In this document: one piece after another, positions 33,876-41,942 of the stretch
Numbering within the stretch: the first letter of the stretch is position 1
Layout: each line of letters starts with the position of its first letter
Virus record (IMG/VR): IMGVR_UViG_3300032296_003821
Location: 1-64,000 of that record
Reading direction: 5' to 3' (one strand)
DNA: 64,000 bases
Source: a virus
Position numbers and translations under genes: made by a program
Notes under the pieces: model-generated
The model's input: only the letters and a program-made list of their open reading frames with translations
Database searches by the model: none
What the model was told of the DNA's origin: nothing

Positions 33876-34141
33876 AGCTAGACGGCTTAAAACAATTGGT
33901 AAAAGAAGAACTTAAACGTGCTTTAAATGAAGAACTTAAAGACCAAGTTCCTACTGAACCTGGAAAATATAAAGTAGAATATACTATTGATGGTGGTTCA
34001 GGTGGTGATGATGAAATAGTAACTATCACTCAAGAAGATATAGATAATGCTGAGGGCTCAACAAAAATATGGCAATATAAAATTGATAACCATCTTTTTG
34101 GACGTGGTGATAGAGTAATGAGTGTTAAAAAAATAACATAA
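33872..34141 (+). CDS. tagged small protein, 89 aa
   Basis: MKLDGLKQLVKEELKRALNEE is a clear amphipathic tag helix with L18-N-E20 as an LxE site. It closely resembles the start of the 9855 protein. The remainder is a small beta domain (KYKVEYTIDGG, EIVTITQEDI, WQYKIDNHLFG). Function not recognised. Confidence 0.6.
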   Translation: MKLDGLKQLVKEELKRALNEELKDQVPTEPGKYKVEYTIDGGSGGDDEIVTITQEDIDNAEGSTKIWQYKIDNHLFGRGDRVMSVKKIT

Positions 34142-34142
34142 A

Positions 34143-34871
34143 ATGAATAAAGAAACTTTACGTATGCAAATGTTGGCTGGTATTATTACAGAGAGTCAAT
34201 ATAAAGAAAAAATGAATGAAAATAATGTTGGGAGTGTTGATGTTTCTCTAGTAAAAGATTTAATGAATGATCCCAATGTTAAAAAAATAACTGCTAAACT
34301 TAAAGCGGATCCTGAAGCACTTAAAAAAACCATTAAATTTGTTTCAACATATGCTAATAAAGAAGTCCCATTAAATGAAAATGATAAAATAACTAATTTA
34401 ATGATGCAAAAACTAGCAGTAGATGAAATTCCATGGAAAGAATTTGTTAAAAAGGGAGATATATTATACTTAGGTGATAAACCTCTTGAATCTTACACAA
34501 CAGAAGAATTAGCTAGTTTAATTAAAGCTTCTCGAGCTGATAAAGAAGCTCAAACAGCAGCAGAAAAAGCAAGAGAAGAAAAAGCAAGAGAAGAGGCTAA
34601 AAAACAGCTTCAAATGAATAAAAAAGATAAATTATATTCTATTGCTAGTTGGTTAGGATTTCCTGCTCTTTTAGGATCAATGATGGCTGGATTTGTAGAT
34701 TCTGCTGCACCCGGAGGAGTAGTGTTAGTAAGTGCTTTAACGGCGGCATTGCTTGGTTTAGGAGTTGGAGCTCTTGCTACTAAAGGATTTAAAGAAAAAG
34801 TATTACATGAAGAAGATATGAGTATTGAAGACCAAATTCAAAAAATTATTGATTTAGGAAAATCAATGTAA
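34143..34871 (+). CDS. tagged membrane protein with RMQxLAG motif, 242 aa
   Basis: The N-terminus ETLRMQMLAGIITESQYKEK carries an RMQxLAG motif also found at the extreme C-terminus of the gp22 scaffold (RMQKLAGLL). A helical charged middle (about 125-160) is rich in Ala/Lys/Glu. Two hydrophobic segments (about 168-185 and 190-212, Gly/Ala-rich) could form a membrane hairpin. A packaged protein that inserts in the host membrane on ejection is one possibility. It ends the operon before a strong terminator. Confidence 0.6.
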   Translation: MNKETLRMQMLAGIITESQYKEKMNENNVGSVDVSLVKDLMNDPNVKKITAKLKADPEALKKTIKFVSTYANKEVPLNENDKITNLMMQKLAVDEIPWKEFVKKGDILYLGDKPLESYTTEELASLIKASRADKEAQTAAEKAREEKAREEAKKQLQMNKKDKLYSIASWLGFPALLGSMMAGFVDSAAPGGVVLVSALTAALLGLGVGALATKGFKEKVLHEEDMSIEDQIQKIIDLGKSM

Positions 34872-34921
34872 TATATAGACAGATTCATAGCCTGTCGACT
34901 TAAAAAAAAATTAATAGAGCT

Positions 34922-34955
34922 GTGGCCTAATCTTTGGATTAGGTCACTTTTTTTT
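34922..34955 (+). terminator. strong intrinsic terminator
   Basis: An 11-bp stem GTGGCCTAATC / GATTAGGTCAC (one G-U pair) with a TTTG loop is followed by eight T residues. It closes the 24832-34871 gene cluster. Confidence 0.9.
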
Positions 34956-34964
34956 GTATCTTTA
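34933..34964 (+). promoter_or_regulatory. candidate Bacteroidota-type promoter within the terminator
   Basis: TTTG at 34933-34936 (the terminator loop), a 20-base spacer, then TATCTTTA at 34957-34964. This fits TTTG/TAnnTTTG of Bacteroidota vegetative promoters, one mismatch in the last base. It lies 15 bases before the ATG of the FAD oxidoreductase gene, suggesting that gene is read by unmodified host polymerase. Confidence 0.5.
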
Positions 34965-34979
34965 AATATAAAATAGAAT

Positions 34980-36275
34980 ATGGACAAGAAAATAGTAATA
35001 GTAGGAGCCGGAGTAGCAGGTGTGAATGCGGCAACAAAATTAGTGGATAACGGTTATCCTGGAGAATTAATCACAGTAATTGATATGGGTAAAGATCCAT
35101 ACAAACGTAAACCTGAAGAAGTAATGACAGGTTTTCTTGGTGCTGGAGGTTGGTCAGATGGTAAATTGACTTATCATACTGCAATTGGAGGACAGTTATC
35201 AAAATACTGTGGTGATGATAAAGCAATGGAATTGATGGATCAAGTGATTACCAATTTCAAACGTTTTCACCCTAAACCTGAAGAAGTACAATGTTCAAAC
35301 CCTGTTGAGGAACCTGAATTTATCAAACCATATTTTGGTCTACGTTTATTCCCAGTATGGCACGTTGGAACAGATTATCTATCTGAAATTGCTAAAAACT
35401 GGTACGATTATTTAGTATCTAAAGGTGTTGTATTTCATTGGGAAACTAAAGTAGAATCTATTGATTTTAAAAATAACCGAGCTTACACACATAATGCTGA
35501 TATCACATATGATGAACTTATTTTCGGTGTAGGCAAATCAGGTATTGACTTTGCTCAAGAATTAGCCCAAGAATATAAACTCCCAGATGAACCTAAATCA
35601 GTTCAAATCGGAGTACGTTTTGAAGCACCACAAGAACACTTTCAAAAACTAATCGATATTTCATATGACTTTAAGTTATATAGAAAATTTGATGATGAAG
35701 GAGTATCGTTACGTTCATTCTGTACAAACAATAATGCCGCTTATGTTGCTGTAGAAGAAACATATGGAGATCACAGTTACAATGGTCACGCTAAGAAAGA
35801 TGAAGCGTATAGAAACAACATGACTAACTTCGGTATATTGATGGAAATCAATGGTATTGAAGATCCATTTACTTGGTCACGAGAAGTTGTAAATAAACTA
35901 CAATCAAATGGAACTGGTTTGTATTATAGTCCATCTCGTCAACCATCTACTACATCTGAAGGTAATAATGTAACTGCTACTCAAATTAGTTTAGATACAT
36001 TAACTCATGTTGTAGAACCTGCTATGGGTGGTTATTTTAAGTATGTAATGGATTTTATTATGGATATGAAAAAAGTATTTCCAACACTGCAAAATGATTG
36101 GGGTATGTATATTCCTGAAGTAAAATACTTGTCACCTGAAGTGAAAGTAGATTATAGTAATCTTAGTTTAGTAGATTATCCTAACGTACATTTCGTAGGT
36201 GATGCTTTGAGTGCACGTGGTATTACAGTGTCAGGAGCGCAAGCAATTTATGTAGCAGAAAGTTTTTTAAAATAA
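34980..36275 (+). CDS. FAD-dependent oxidoreductase
   Basis: 431 residues. It opens with a Rossmann dinucleotide fold: KKIVIVGAGVAGVNAATKL (GxGxxG) and a downstream acidic residue in VIDMG. The FLGAGGWSDGKLT segment and a C-terminal VHFVGDALSARGITVSGAQA match FAD-dependent dehydrogenases of the COG2509 type. Substrate is unknown. It has its own host-like promoter after a terminator, so it is likely expressed separately from the late cassette. Such metabolic enzymes are unusual in phages. Confidence 0.75.
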   Translation: MDKKIVIVGAGVAGVNAATKLVDNGYPGELITVIDMGKDPYKRKPEEVMTGFLGAGGWSDGKLTYHTAIGGQLSKYCGDDKAMELMDQVITNFKRFHPKPEEVQCSNPVEEPEFIKPYFGLRLFPVWHVGTDYLSEIAKNWYDYLVSKGVVFHWETKVESIDFKNNRAYTHNADITYDELIFGVGKSGIDFAQELAQEYKLPDEPKSVQIGVRFEAPQEHFQKLIDISYDFKLYRKFDDEGVSLRSFCTNNNAAYVAVEETYGDHSYNGHAKKDEAYRNNMTNFGILMEINGIEDPFTWSREVVNKLQSNGTGLYYSPSRQPSTTSEGNNVTATQISLDTLTHVVEPAMGGYFKYVMDFIMDMKKVFPTLQNDWGMYIPEVKYLSPEVKVDYSNLSLVDYPNVHFVGDALSARGITVSGAQAIYVAESFLK

Positions 36276-36280
36276 AAGTT

Positions 36281-36811
36281 ATGAGAATAGGATTTTGTGG
36301 AACAATTTCAGTTGGTAAAACAACATTAGTTAATGCATTAAGAGAATTACCTGAATTTGCTGATTATGAATTTAGAACAGAGCGTTCAAAATACTTACGT
36401 GATTTAGGTATTCCATTAAACACTGACTCAACATTAAAAGGTCAATTTGTATTTTTGGCTGAACGTTCAAGTGAATTATATTTAGAAAATGTAATTACTG
36501 ATCGTACTGTTATTGATGTAATGGCATTTACGCGTTTAGCTGATTCAATTCCATATTATATAGGTGATACATTAAACGAAGTTGCTGCTCATTTATTGCG
36601 CGAATATGACTATATTTTCTATGTTTCACCTGAGGGTGTTGAATTAGAAGATAATGGAGTGCGTGCTATAGATGAAAAATATCGAATGGAAATTGACCAA
36701 GAGATTTGTAAAATTATCGAGAAACATAAAACTAAAATCCCTCATTTCTCCAGATTATCAGGTACTACCGAGGAAAGAATCAAGAAATTGAAACAAGTAA
36801 TGGGTCTCTAA
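36281..36811 (+). CDS. NadR-like/AAA_28 P-loop kinase
   Basis: 176 residues. Walker A is GTISVGKTTL (about 7-16). TDRTVIDVMAFT (about 84-95) carries the DR motif and RxxRSKYLRDLGI is an AAA_28/NadR-type element. The family includes ribosylnicotinamide kinase domains and nucleoside/lipid kinases. It follows the FAD enzyme by 5 bases with an AAAAGTTATG start, so the two are one transcript. Cofactor or NAD salvage is an inference only. Confidence 0.7.
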   Translation: MRIGFCGTISVGKTTLVNALRELPEFADYEFRTERSKYLRDLGIPLNTDSTLKGQFVFLAERSSELYLENVITDRTVIDVMAFTRLADSIPYYIGDTLNEVAAHLLREYDYIFYVSPEGVELEDNGVRAIDEKYRMEIDQEICKIIEKHKTKIPHFSRLSGTTEERIKKLKQVMGL

Positions 36812-36820
36812 TATTTATAA
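36811..36820 (+). promoter_or_regulatory. late-promoter-like ATATTTATAAATA
   Basis: ATATTTATAA continues as TATAAATA, an exact T4 late -10. It lies 13 bases before the ATG at 36834. Confidence 0.55.
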
Positions 36821-36833
36821 ATAAAATTAGACA

Positions 36834-37679
36834 ATGAAAAAATCTCGTTTACTCGAAATCATACGTGAAGAAATTAGTGCTGTTTTACATGAAGGTGAAG
36901 CAGAAGAAAAAGCAGCAAAAGCTGCTGCTATCAAAGCTACAGATTTAGAAATTAAAGCTCTAGAAAAGAAAAAAGCTGACATGATGAAAAGCGGTGTCGC
37001 TGAATCAGAAGAACTTAATGAAATTCCAGATTTCGGTGGTCGATTTGATAAGCAAGTAGCAGCAAAATATGGTGAAGAAGATACACTAGAAGCAGCTATG
37101 GAAAAAGTTGTTAACAGAACACTTTCGGATAGAGGAATATCTAAAGCAGATGTATCTAAAATGGATAAAGAAGGTTTAAAAGGTCTTTTGAAAGCTATCC
37201 GTCAACAAATTTCTGGTAAAGGTCAAACTTCTGCTGTTGCTCAAGCTTTGAAAAAACAAACAGAATTTGATGATTCAGGAAGCAAATTACAAGATAACCA
37301 AACAAATAATGCTATCTTAAAAGCATTAGGTTTAAAAGAACCAGGACAACGTGGTAGAAAAGCTGCTGAAAAACCTGCTGAAGCACCTAAAGCTAAAAAA
37401 GAAACAACTCCAAAAGCAGCATCTAAAGCAGAACCTGCAGATGATGAAGATGCAGCAGCAACAAAAGCAGCAGCTAGCGATTCAACAGCAAAAGAATTAG
37501 CTTCTACCCCAGAAGAAAAGAAAATTAAATTCAATCAATTCCTAGCTTCAGTTAAGAAAAATAAAGACGATAAAGCTAAAATTGATGGTATTTTAAAACT
37601 AGCAAAAGATAAATTCAAATTCGCTAAATCAATGATGGACGATTTGAAACGTGCTGCTGGTAGAGAAGTTGAAGCATGA
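36834..37679 (+). CDS. tagged Lys/Ala-rich internal-protein candidate, 281 aa
   Basis: MKKSRLLEIIREEISAVLHE is a typical tag helix, and L18-H-E20 before G21 is a strong match to gp21 cleavage. A second site, LNE (about 62-64), follows. Residues 75-160 may form a folded helical domain. The rest is Lys/Ala/Glu/Pro low complexity, with a terminal basic helix (KFKFAKSMMDDLKRAAG). Composition is like histone-type or T4 internal proteins. It has a late-promoter-like motif of its own. Confidence 0.6.
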   Translation: MKKSRLLEIIREEISAVLHEGEAEEKAAKAAAIKATDLEIKALEKKKADMMKSGVAESEELNEIPDFGGRFDKQVAAKYGEEDTLEAAMEKVVNRTLSDRGISKADVSKMDKEGLKGLLKAIRQQISGKGQTSAVAQALKKQTEFDDSGSKLQDNQTNNAILKALGLKEPGQRGRKAAEKPAEAPKAKKETTPKAASKAEPADDEDAAATKAAASDSTAKELASTPEEKKIKFNQFLASVKKNKDDKAKIDGILKLAKDKFKFAKSMMDDLKRAAGREVEA

Positions 37680-38041
37680 TCCAAAATAAAACATTCCAAC
37701 TAAAGCTATCCCATCTTATCATAGGTGGGATACTTTTATTGTTACTAGTATTTTTAGTTAAGTGTGATGTTGAAAAACCTACCCCAACTGACAAATACGA
37801 AAAACAAAAACAGGAAATTGAGCGACTAAGAAACAATATTGAAGTATTGAAATTTGGTCAAAAAGTTTTAAACAAACAACTCGATCAACAAAATCACATT
37901 GTTGATTCATTGAATATAGAAATTAAACACACCGAAAAAGAGCTACAACAAACACGCACATATTATGGCAACAAAATTAAAGATCTTACTAGTGCTTCTA
38001 ATACTGAGCTCGAGCAGTTTTTCTCAGACCGTTACAGATAA
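37676..38041 (+). CDS. inner-membrane coiled-coil protein, i-spanin-like
   Basis: 121 residues. A short basic cytoplasmic start leads to one transmembrane helix (about 12-29, HLIIGGILLLLLVFLVKC). A periplasmic coiled coil follows (about 42-105, EIERLRNNIEVLK, LNIEIKHTEKELQQ). This is the layout of Rz-type i-spanins. The next gene starts inside it in another frame (77-bp overlap), as o-spanin genes often do. No endolysin gene is seen nearby, so the call is tentative. Confidence 0.5.
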   Translation: MIQNKTFQLKLSHLIIGGILLLLLVFLVKCDVEKPTPTDKYEKQKQEIERLRNNIEVLKFGQKVLNKQLDQQNHIVDSLNIEIKHTEKELQQTRTYYGNKIKDLTSASNTELEQFFSDRYR

Positions 38042-38393
38042 AATTTGTTTTTCACACGATAAAGCACGAGCTATTGCAATTGACCTTACACGAGGTGATT
38101 CTGCTATTGCTGAATTGAAAGTTGTAAATAAAATGGTATGGCAGTTGAATGAAAAAATTGACGCCAAAGATAGCACAATCAGCATTTACGTATCTAAAGA
38201 AAAAAATTATCTTAAGCAAGTAGCAGACTATGAAAAGATTGTTACTGTACAAGATACTGTAATTAAAGGACTAGAAAAAGACGTTAAAGATCTTACTCGC
38301 AAAAACGCTAACTTAAAGAAAGGTATTAAATGGTTAGGTGGAGGATTCGTGGCTTCCCTACTTGTTATTCTTACATTGGTGGCAGTTAAATAA
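37965..38393 (+). CDS. secreted coiled-coil protein with C-terminal membrane anchor
   Basis: 142 residues. A signal peptide (KLKILLVLLILSSSSFS, cleavage probably after SFS or SFSQ) is followed by a long helical region (about 45-115) and a C-terminal transmembrane helix (WLGGGFVASLLVILTLVAV). No lipobox Cys is seen at the signal peptide, so it is not a classical o-spanin. A unimolecular-spanin-like protein also has an outer-membrane N-end and an inner-membrane C-end. It overlaps the upstream i-spanin-like gene by 77 bp and the terminase by 1 bp. Confidence 0.5.
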   Translation: MATKLKILLVLLILSSSSFSQTVTDKICFSHDKARAIAIDLTRGDSAIAELKVVNKMVWQLNEKIDAKDSTISIYVSKEKNYLKQVADYEKIVTVQDTVIKGLEKDVKDLTRKNANLKKGIKWLGGGFVASLLVILTLVAVK

Positions 38394-39994
38394 TGGAAGA
38401 AAAAAGTCTAAAACAAGTCGTCCGCGAGGAGTATATAAAGTGCGCCCAATCCCCGGCATATTTTATGAAAAAATACTGCCAGATCCAGCATCCAAAGCGT
38501 GGACGAATGCCTTTTAACCTTTATCCATTCCAAGAAAAAGTACTTACTCTATTCCAAGAGAACCCATACTCAATAGTACTTAAATCTCGCCAGTTAGGTA
38601 TCTCAACATTAGCAGCAGGTTATTCACTGTGGATGATGATCTTCCATGAAGATAAAAACATCCTTTGTATTGCAACAAAACAGGAAACCGCTAAAAACAT
38701 GGTTACTAAGGTAAAATTTATGTATGAAAGCTTACCTTCCTGGTTGAAATTTGCAAACAAACCTGACGAAGCAAATAAATTAACACTTCGACTGCCAAAT
38801 GGATCTCAAATTAAAGCAGTTGGTGCATCAGCAGATGCAGGTCGATCAGAAGCCGTTTCATTGTTGATTATAGATGAGGCCGCCTTTATTCACAATATTG
38901 GTGAGATTTGGGCCTCAGCTCAACAAACCTTAGCTACCGGTGGTGGATGTATTGCATTATCTACACCTTATGGTACAGGTAACTGGTTCCATCAAACGTG
39001 GGTTGCTGCTGAAATGGGTGACAATAGTTTCTTACCTATTAGATTACCTTGGGAAGTTCACCCTGAACGAGATCAATCATGGAGAGACCAACAAGATAAA
39101 GATTTAGGTATTCGAATGGCAGCACAAGAATGTGACTGTGATTTTACAACATCGGGTGATACAGTATTCACCCCTGAAGACATTACTTTTTACGAACAAT
39201 TTCACGTGAAAGAACCTCTAGAAAAACGTGGTATTGATCAAAACCTATGGATTTGGGAACCAGCGGATTATTCGAGGAGTTATCTGATCGTAGCTGATGT
39301 AGCGCGTGGCGATGGCAAGGATTATTCGGCGTTTCACATCTTTGATGTCGAAACATTCACTCAGGTAGGTGAATATAAGGGCCAAATTAATACAAAAGAT
39401 TATGGACATTTACTAGTAAGCATTGCAACAGAATACAACAATGCCTTATTAGCAGTCGAAAATCAAAGCGTAGGTTGGTCAACCGTACAAACCATTTTAG
39501 ACAGAGGTTATCAAAATTTCTATTACTCACCAAAAGGTGGAGCAAATAATGTAGATTCTTTCTTTGATCCCTACATGGACCATAGCAAAATGACCCCAGG
39601 CTTTACAATGTCAAATACAACTCGTCCTATAGCAATTGGAAAATTCCAAGAAGCTGTTATGGATAAAGGAGTAGTTTTCCATTCAGCTCGCCTATTAGAG
39701 GAAATGAAAGTATTTATATGGAGAAACGGTAGAGCAGAAGCACAAGCAGGATACAACGATGACCTAGTAATGGCATTTTGTATTGGTTGTTACTTACGTG
39801 AAACCGCATTTAAACTTAGAACAAGTAATATGGAAATGACTAAAAGTATGTTAAATGGTATTGGTAATTCCAAAACCGCATATGCTGGAGGTTATTCCAA
39901 TGGGCCTAGTTATGCTGATAAGTATAACAATAACCCATTTCAAATAGACAACCCTTACTCAAACGGCAAAGAAGACATTTCTTGGCTTTTATAA
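38393..39994 (+). CDS. 17: terminase large subunit (gp17)
   Basis: 533 residues, against 610 in T4 gp17. The ATPase has an adenine-binding FQEKVL segment, Walker A SRQLGIST (65-72) and Walker B LLIIDEAAF (157-165, D161-E162), with a coupling STPYGTGNW motif. The RNase H-like nuclease begins near 298 with IVADVARGDGKDYSAF (D302); later acidic residues lie around the AVENQSVGW and YNDDLVMAF segments. It packages DNA into the prohead through the portal encoded next. The small terminase is not recognised nearby. Confidence 0.95.
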   Translation: MEEKSLKQVVREEYIKCAQSPAYFMKKYCQIQHPKRGRMPFNLYPFQEKVLTLFQENPYSIVLKSRQLGISTLAAGYSLWMMIFHEDKNILCIATKQETAKNMVTKVKFMYESLPSWLKFANKPDEANKLTLRLPNGSQIKAVGASADAGRSEAVSLLIIDEAAFIHNIGEIWASAQQTLATGGGCIALSTPYGTGNWFHQTWVAAEMGDNSFLPIRLPWEVHPERDQSWRDQQDKDLGIRMAAQECDCDFTTSGDTVFTPEDITFYEQFHVKEPLEKRGIDQNLWIWEPADYSRSYLIVADVARGDGKDYSAFHIFDVETFTQVGEYKGQINTKDYGHLLVSIATEYNNALLAVENQSVGWSTVQTILDRGYQNFYYSPKGGANNVDSFFDPYMDHSKMTPGFTMSNTTRPIAIGKFQEAVMDKGVVFHSARLLEEMKVFIWRNGRAEAQAGYNDDLVMAFCIGCYLRETAFKLRTSNMEMTKSMLNGIGNSKTAYAGGYSNGPSYADKYNNNPFQIDNPYSNGKEDISWLL

Positions 39995-40003
39995 AATAAA
40001 AAT

Positions 40004-41902
40004 ATGGCAGATACAGGATTATTTTCACGATTAAGACGATTATTTTCAACTGATGTTATTATCCGTAATGAAGGAGATAACCAATTGAAAGTATTTGATA
40101 TAAACAAGATCCAAGTTTCAGGTGAATATGAAACCAATGCGTTGGTAGATAGATTCAATCGTATCTATACTAACTCACACACCTCAATTTATGGATATCA
40201 AAGCTCGTTTAATTACCAAACTCTACGCCCCACACTTTATTCCGAATATGATTCAATGGATACAGATGCTATCATTGCTTCTGCCCTAGATATCTTAGCG
40301 GATGAAAGTACATTGCGTAATGACATGGGTGAGGTATTACAAATTCGCTCATCTGATGAAGATGTACAAAAAATTCTATATAATCTATTTTACGATGTAT
40401 TGAATGTAGAATTTAACTTATGGCCTTGGATTCGTAACATGTTAAAATATGGTGATTTCTTCTTGAAACTAGAAATTGCTGAAAAGTTTGGTGTGTATAA
40501 TGTAATCCCTTATAATGCATTCCATATTGAAAGACAAGATGGATATGATAAAGATCATCCAAATTCAGTACGTTTTCGTTTTGATCCAGATGGTATTTCA
40601 TCCCCTTCAGACTATGGTTACTACAACGTACCAAATTCAGGTAATCAAGCAAATGCTATTTTCTTTGACAACTATGAAATGGCACACTTCCGTTTATTAA
40701 CGGATACTAACTTTTTACCTTATGGTAGATCGTATTTAGAGCCTGCTCGTAAATTGTTTAAACAATATATTATGATGGAAGATGCGATGTTAATTCACCG
40801 TATTGTTCGCGCACCTGAAAAACGTATCTTCTACATCAATGTTGGAAACATTGCACCTGCTGAGGTAGAAAACTTCATGCAGAAAACAATTTCCAAAATG
40901 AAACGTACTCCTTATATTGACCAAAACACTGGTGATTATAACTTGAAGTACAATATGCAGAATCTACTTGAAGACTTCTATATCCCAGTACGTGGTAATG
41001 ATCAAGCAACTAAAATTGATAATTTAGCAGGTTTACAATGGCAAGGTATTGAAGACGTTACCTACTTACGTGATAAATTATTTGCTGCCCTTAAGGTGCC
41101 TAAAGCATTTATGGGTTACGAAAAAGATTTGACTGGTAAAGCTACATTAGCTGCTGAAGATATTCGATTTGCACGTACAATTGAGCGTATTCAACGTATT
41201 GTAGTATCTGAGTTGACTAAAATTGCTCTTGTTCACTTATATGCTCAAGGTTATCGTGACGAAAGCATGACAAACTTTGAATTGTCATTAACTACACCTT
41301 CAATCATTTACGATCAAGAAAGAGTAGCATTAATGAAAGAAAAAGTTGATCTAGCTACTCAAATGATGGAAAATAAAATCCTTCCTACTGATTGGATTTA
41401 TGAAAACTTATTCCATTTAAGTGAAGATCAATATGATGAATATAGAGATTTGCTTTTACAAGATGCTAAACGTAAATTCCGTATTGCACAAATTGAAAAC
41501 GAAGGTAACGACCCACTTGAAACTGGAAAATCTTATGGTACACCACACGATCTAGCTTCTTTATATGGTAGAGGCAGATATGAAGCAACTAATGTACCTT
41601 TAGGGTATGATGAGGAAAAAGATTTAGGTCGCCCTGAGGAAAAAATTACAGATAAAAATACACAAGATAATGCGTTTGGAAAAGACAGACTTGGAACAGA
41701 CGGCGTTAAAAAAGACGGAGACGAATCAGATTCAATTAGACCTCAATACAAAGGTGGCAGTCCATTAGCTCTTGAAACTAAAGGTAAACCAAACCCTAAC
41801 AAGAGAATGTTTAACGATATCAAAAATCAACACAAACAAATGATCTTTGAATCAGACATTAGGGGGAATTCACTATTAGATGAATCACAGATACGAGAGT
41901 AA
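40004..41902 (+). CDS. 20: portal protein (gp20)
   Basis: 632 residues; T4 gp20 is 524. The T4-type portal is recognisable from GYQSSFNYQTLRPTLYSEYDS, MDTDAIIASALDILADEST, the RAPEKRIFYINVGNIAP clip segment and GIEDVTYLRDKLFAALKVPKA. The extra length is a C-terminal tail (about 510-632) with charged low complexity. It forms the dodecameric ring at the capsid vertex. It lies between terminase and the head-assembly genes, as in T4-like genomes. Confidence 0.93.
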   Translation: MADTGLFSRLRRLFSTDVIIRNEGDNQLKVFDINKIQVSGEYETNALVDRFNRIYTNSHTSIYGYQSSFNYQTLRPTLYSEYDSMDTDAIIASALDILADESTLRNDMGEVLQIRSSDEDVQKILYNLFYDVLNVEFNLWPWIRNMLKYGDFFLKLEIAEKFGVYNVIPYNAFHIERQDGYDKDHPNSVRFRFDPDGISSPSDYGYYNVPNSGNQANAIFFDNYEMAHFRLLTDTNFLPYGRSYLEPARKLFKQYIMMEDAMLIHRIVRAPEKRIFYINVGNIAPAEVENFMQKTISKMKRTPYIDQNTGDYNLKYNMQNLLEDFYIPVRGNDQATKIDNLAGLQWQGIEDVTYLRDKLFAALKVPKAFMGYEKDLTGKATLAAEDIRFARTIERIQRIVVSELTKIALVHLYAQGYRDESMTNFELSLTTPSIIYDQERVALMKEKVDLATQMMENKILPTDWIYENLFHLSEDQYDEYRDLLLQDAKRKFRIAQIENEGNDPLETGKSYGTPHDLASLYGRGRYEATNVPLGYDEEKDLGRPEEKITDKNTQDNAFGKDRLGTDGVKKDGDESDSIRPQYKGGSPLALETKGKPNPNKRMFNDIKNQHKQMIFESDIRGNSLLDESQIRE

Positions 41903-41911
41903 GGAAATTCT

Positions 41912-41921
41912 ATATATTTAT
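41912..41921 (+). promoter_or_regulatory. late-promoter-like ATATTTATAAATA
   Basis: ATATTTATAA continuing as TATAAATA, about 21 bases before the ATG at 41943, at the head of the head-assembly genes. Confidence 0.5.
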
Positions 41922-41942
41922 AAATAAACAAATATTACCAGA

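Noticed and set aside
37241-37534. 97-residue - strand frame opposite the 36834 gene
   Set aside because: Antisense to an Ala/Lys-rich coding region; open by composition only.
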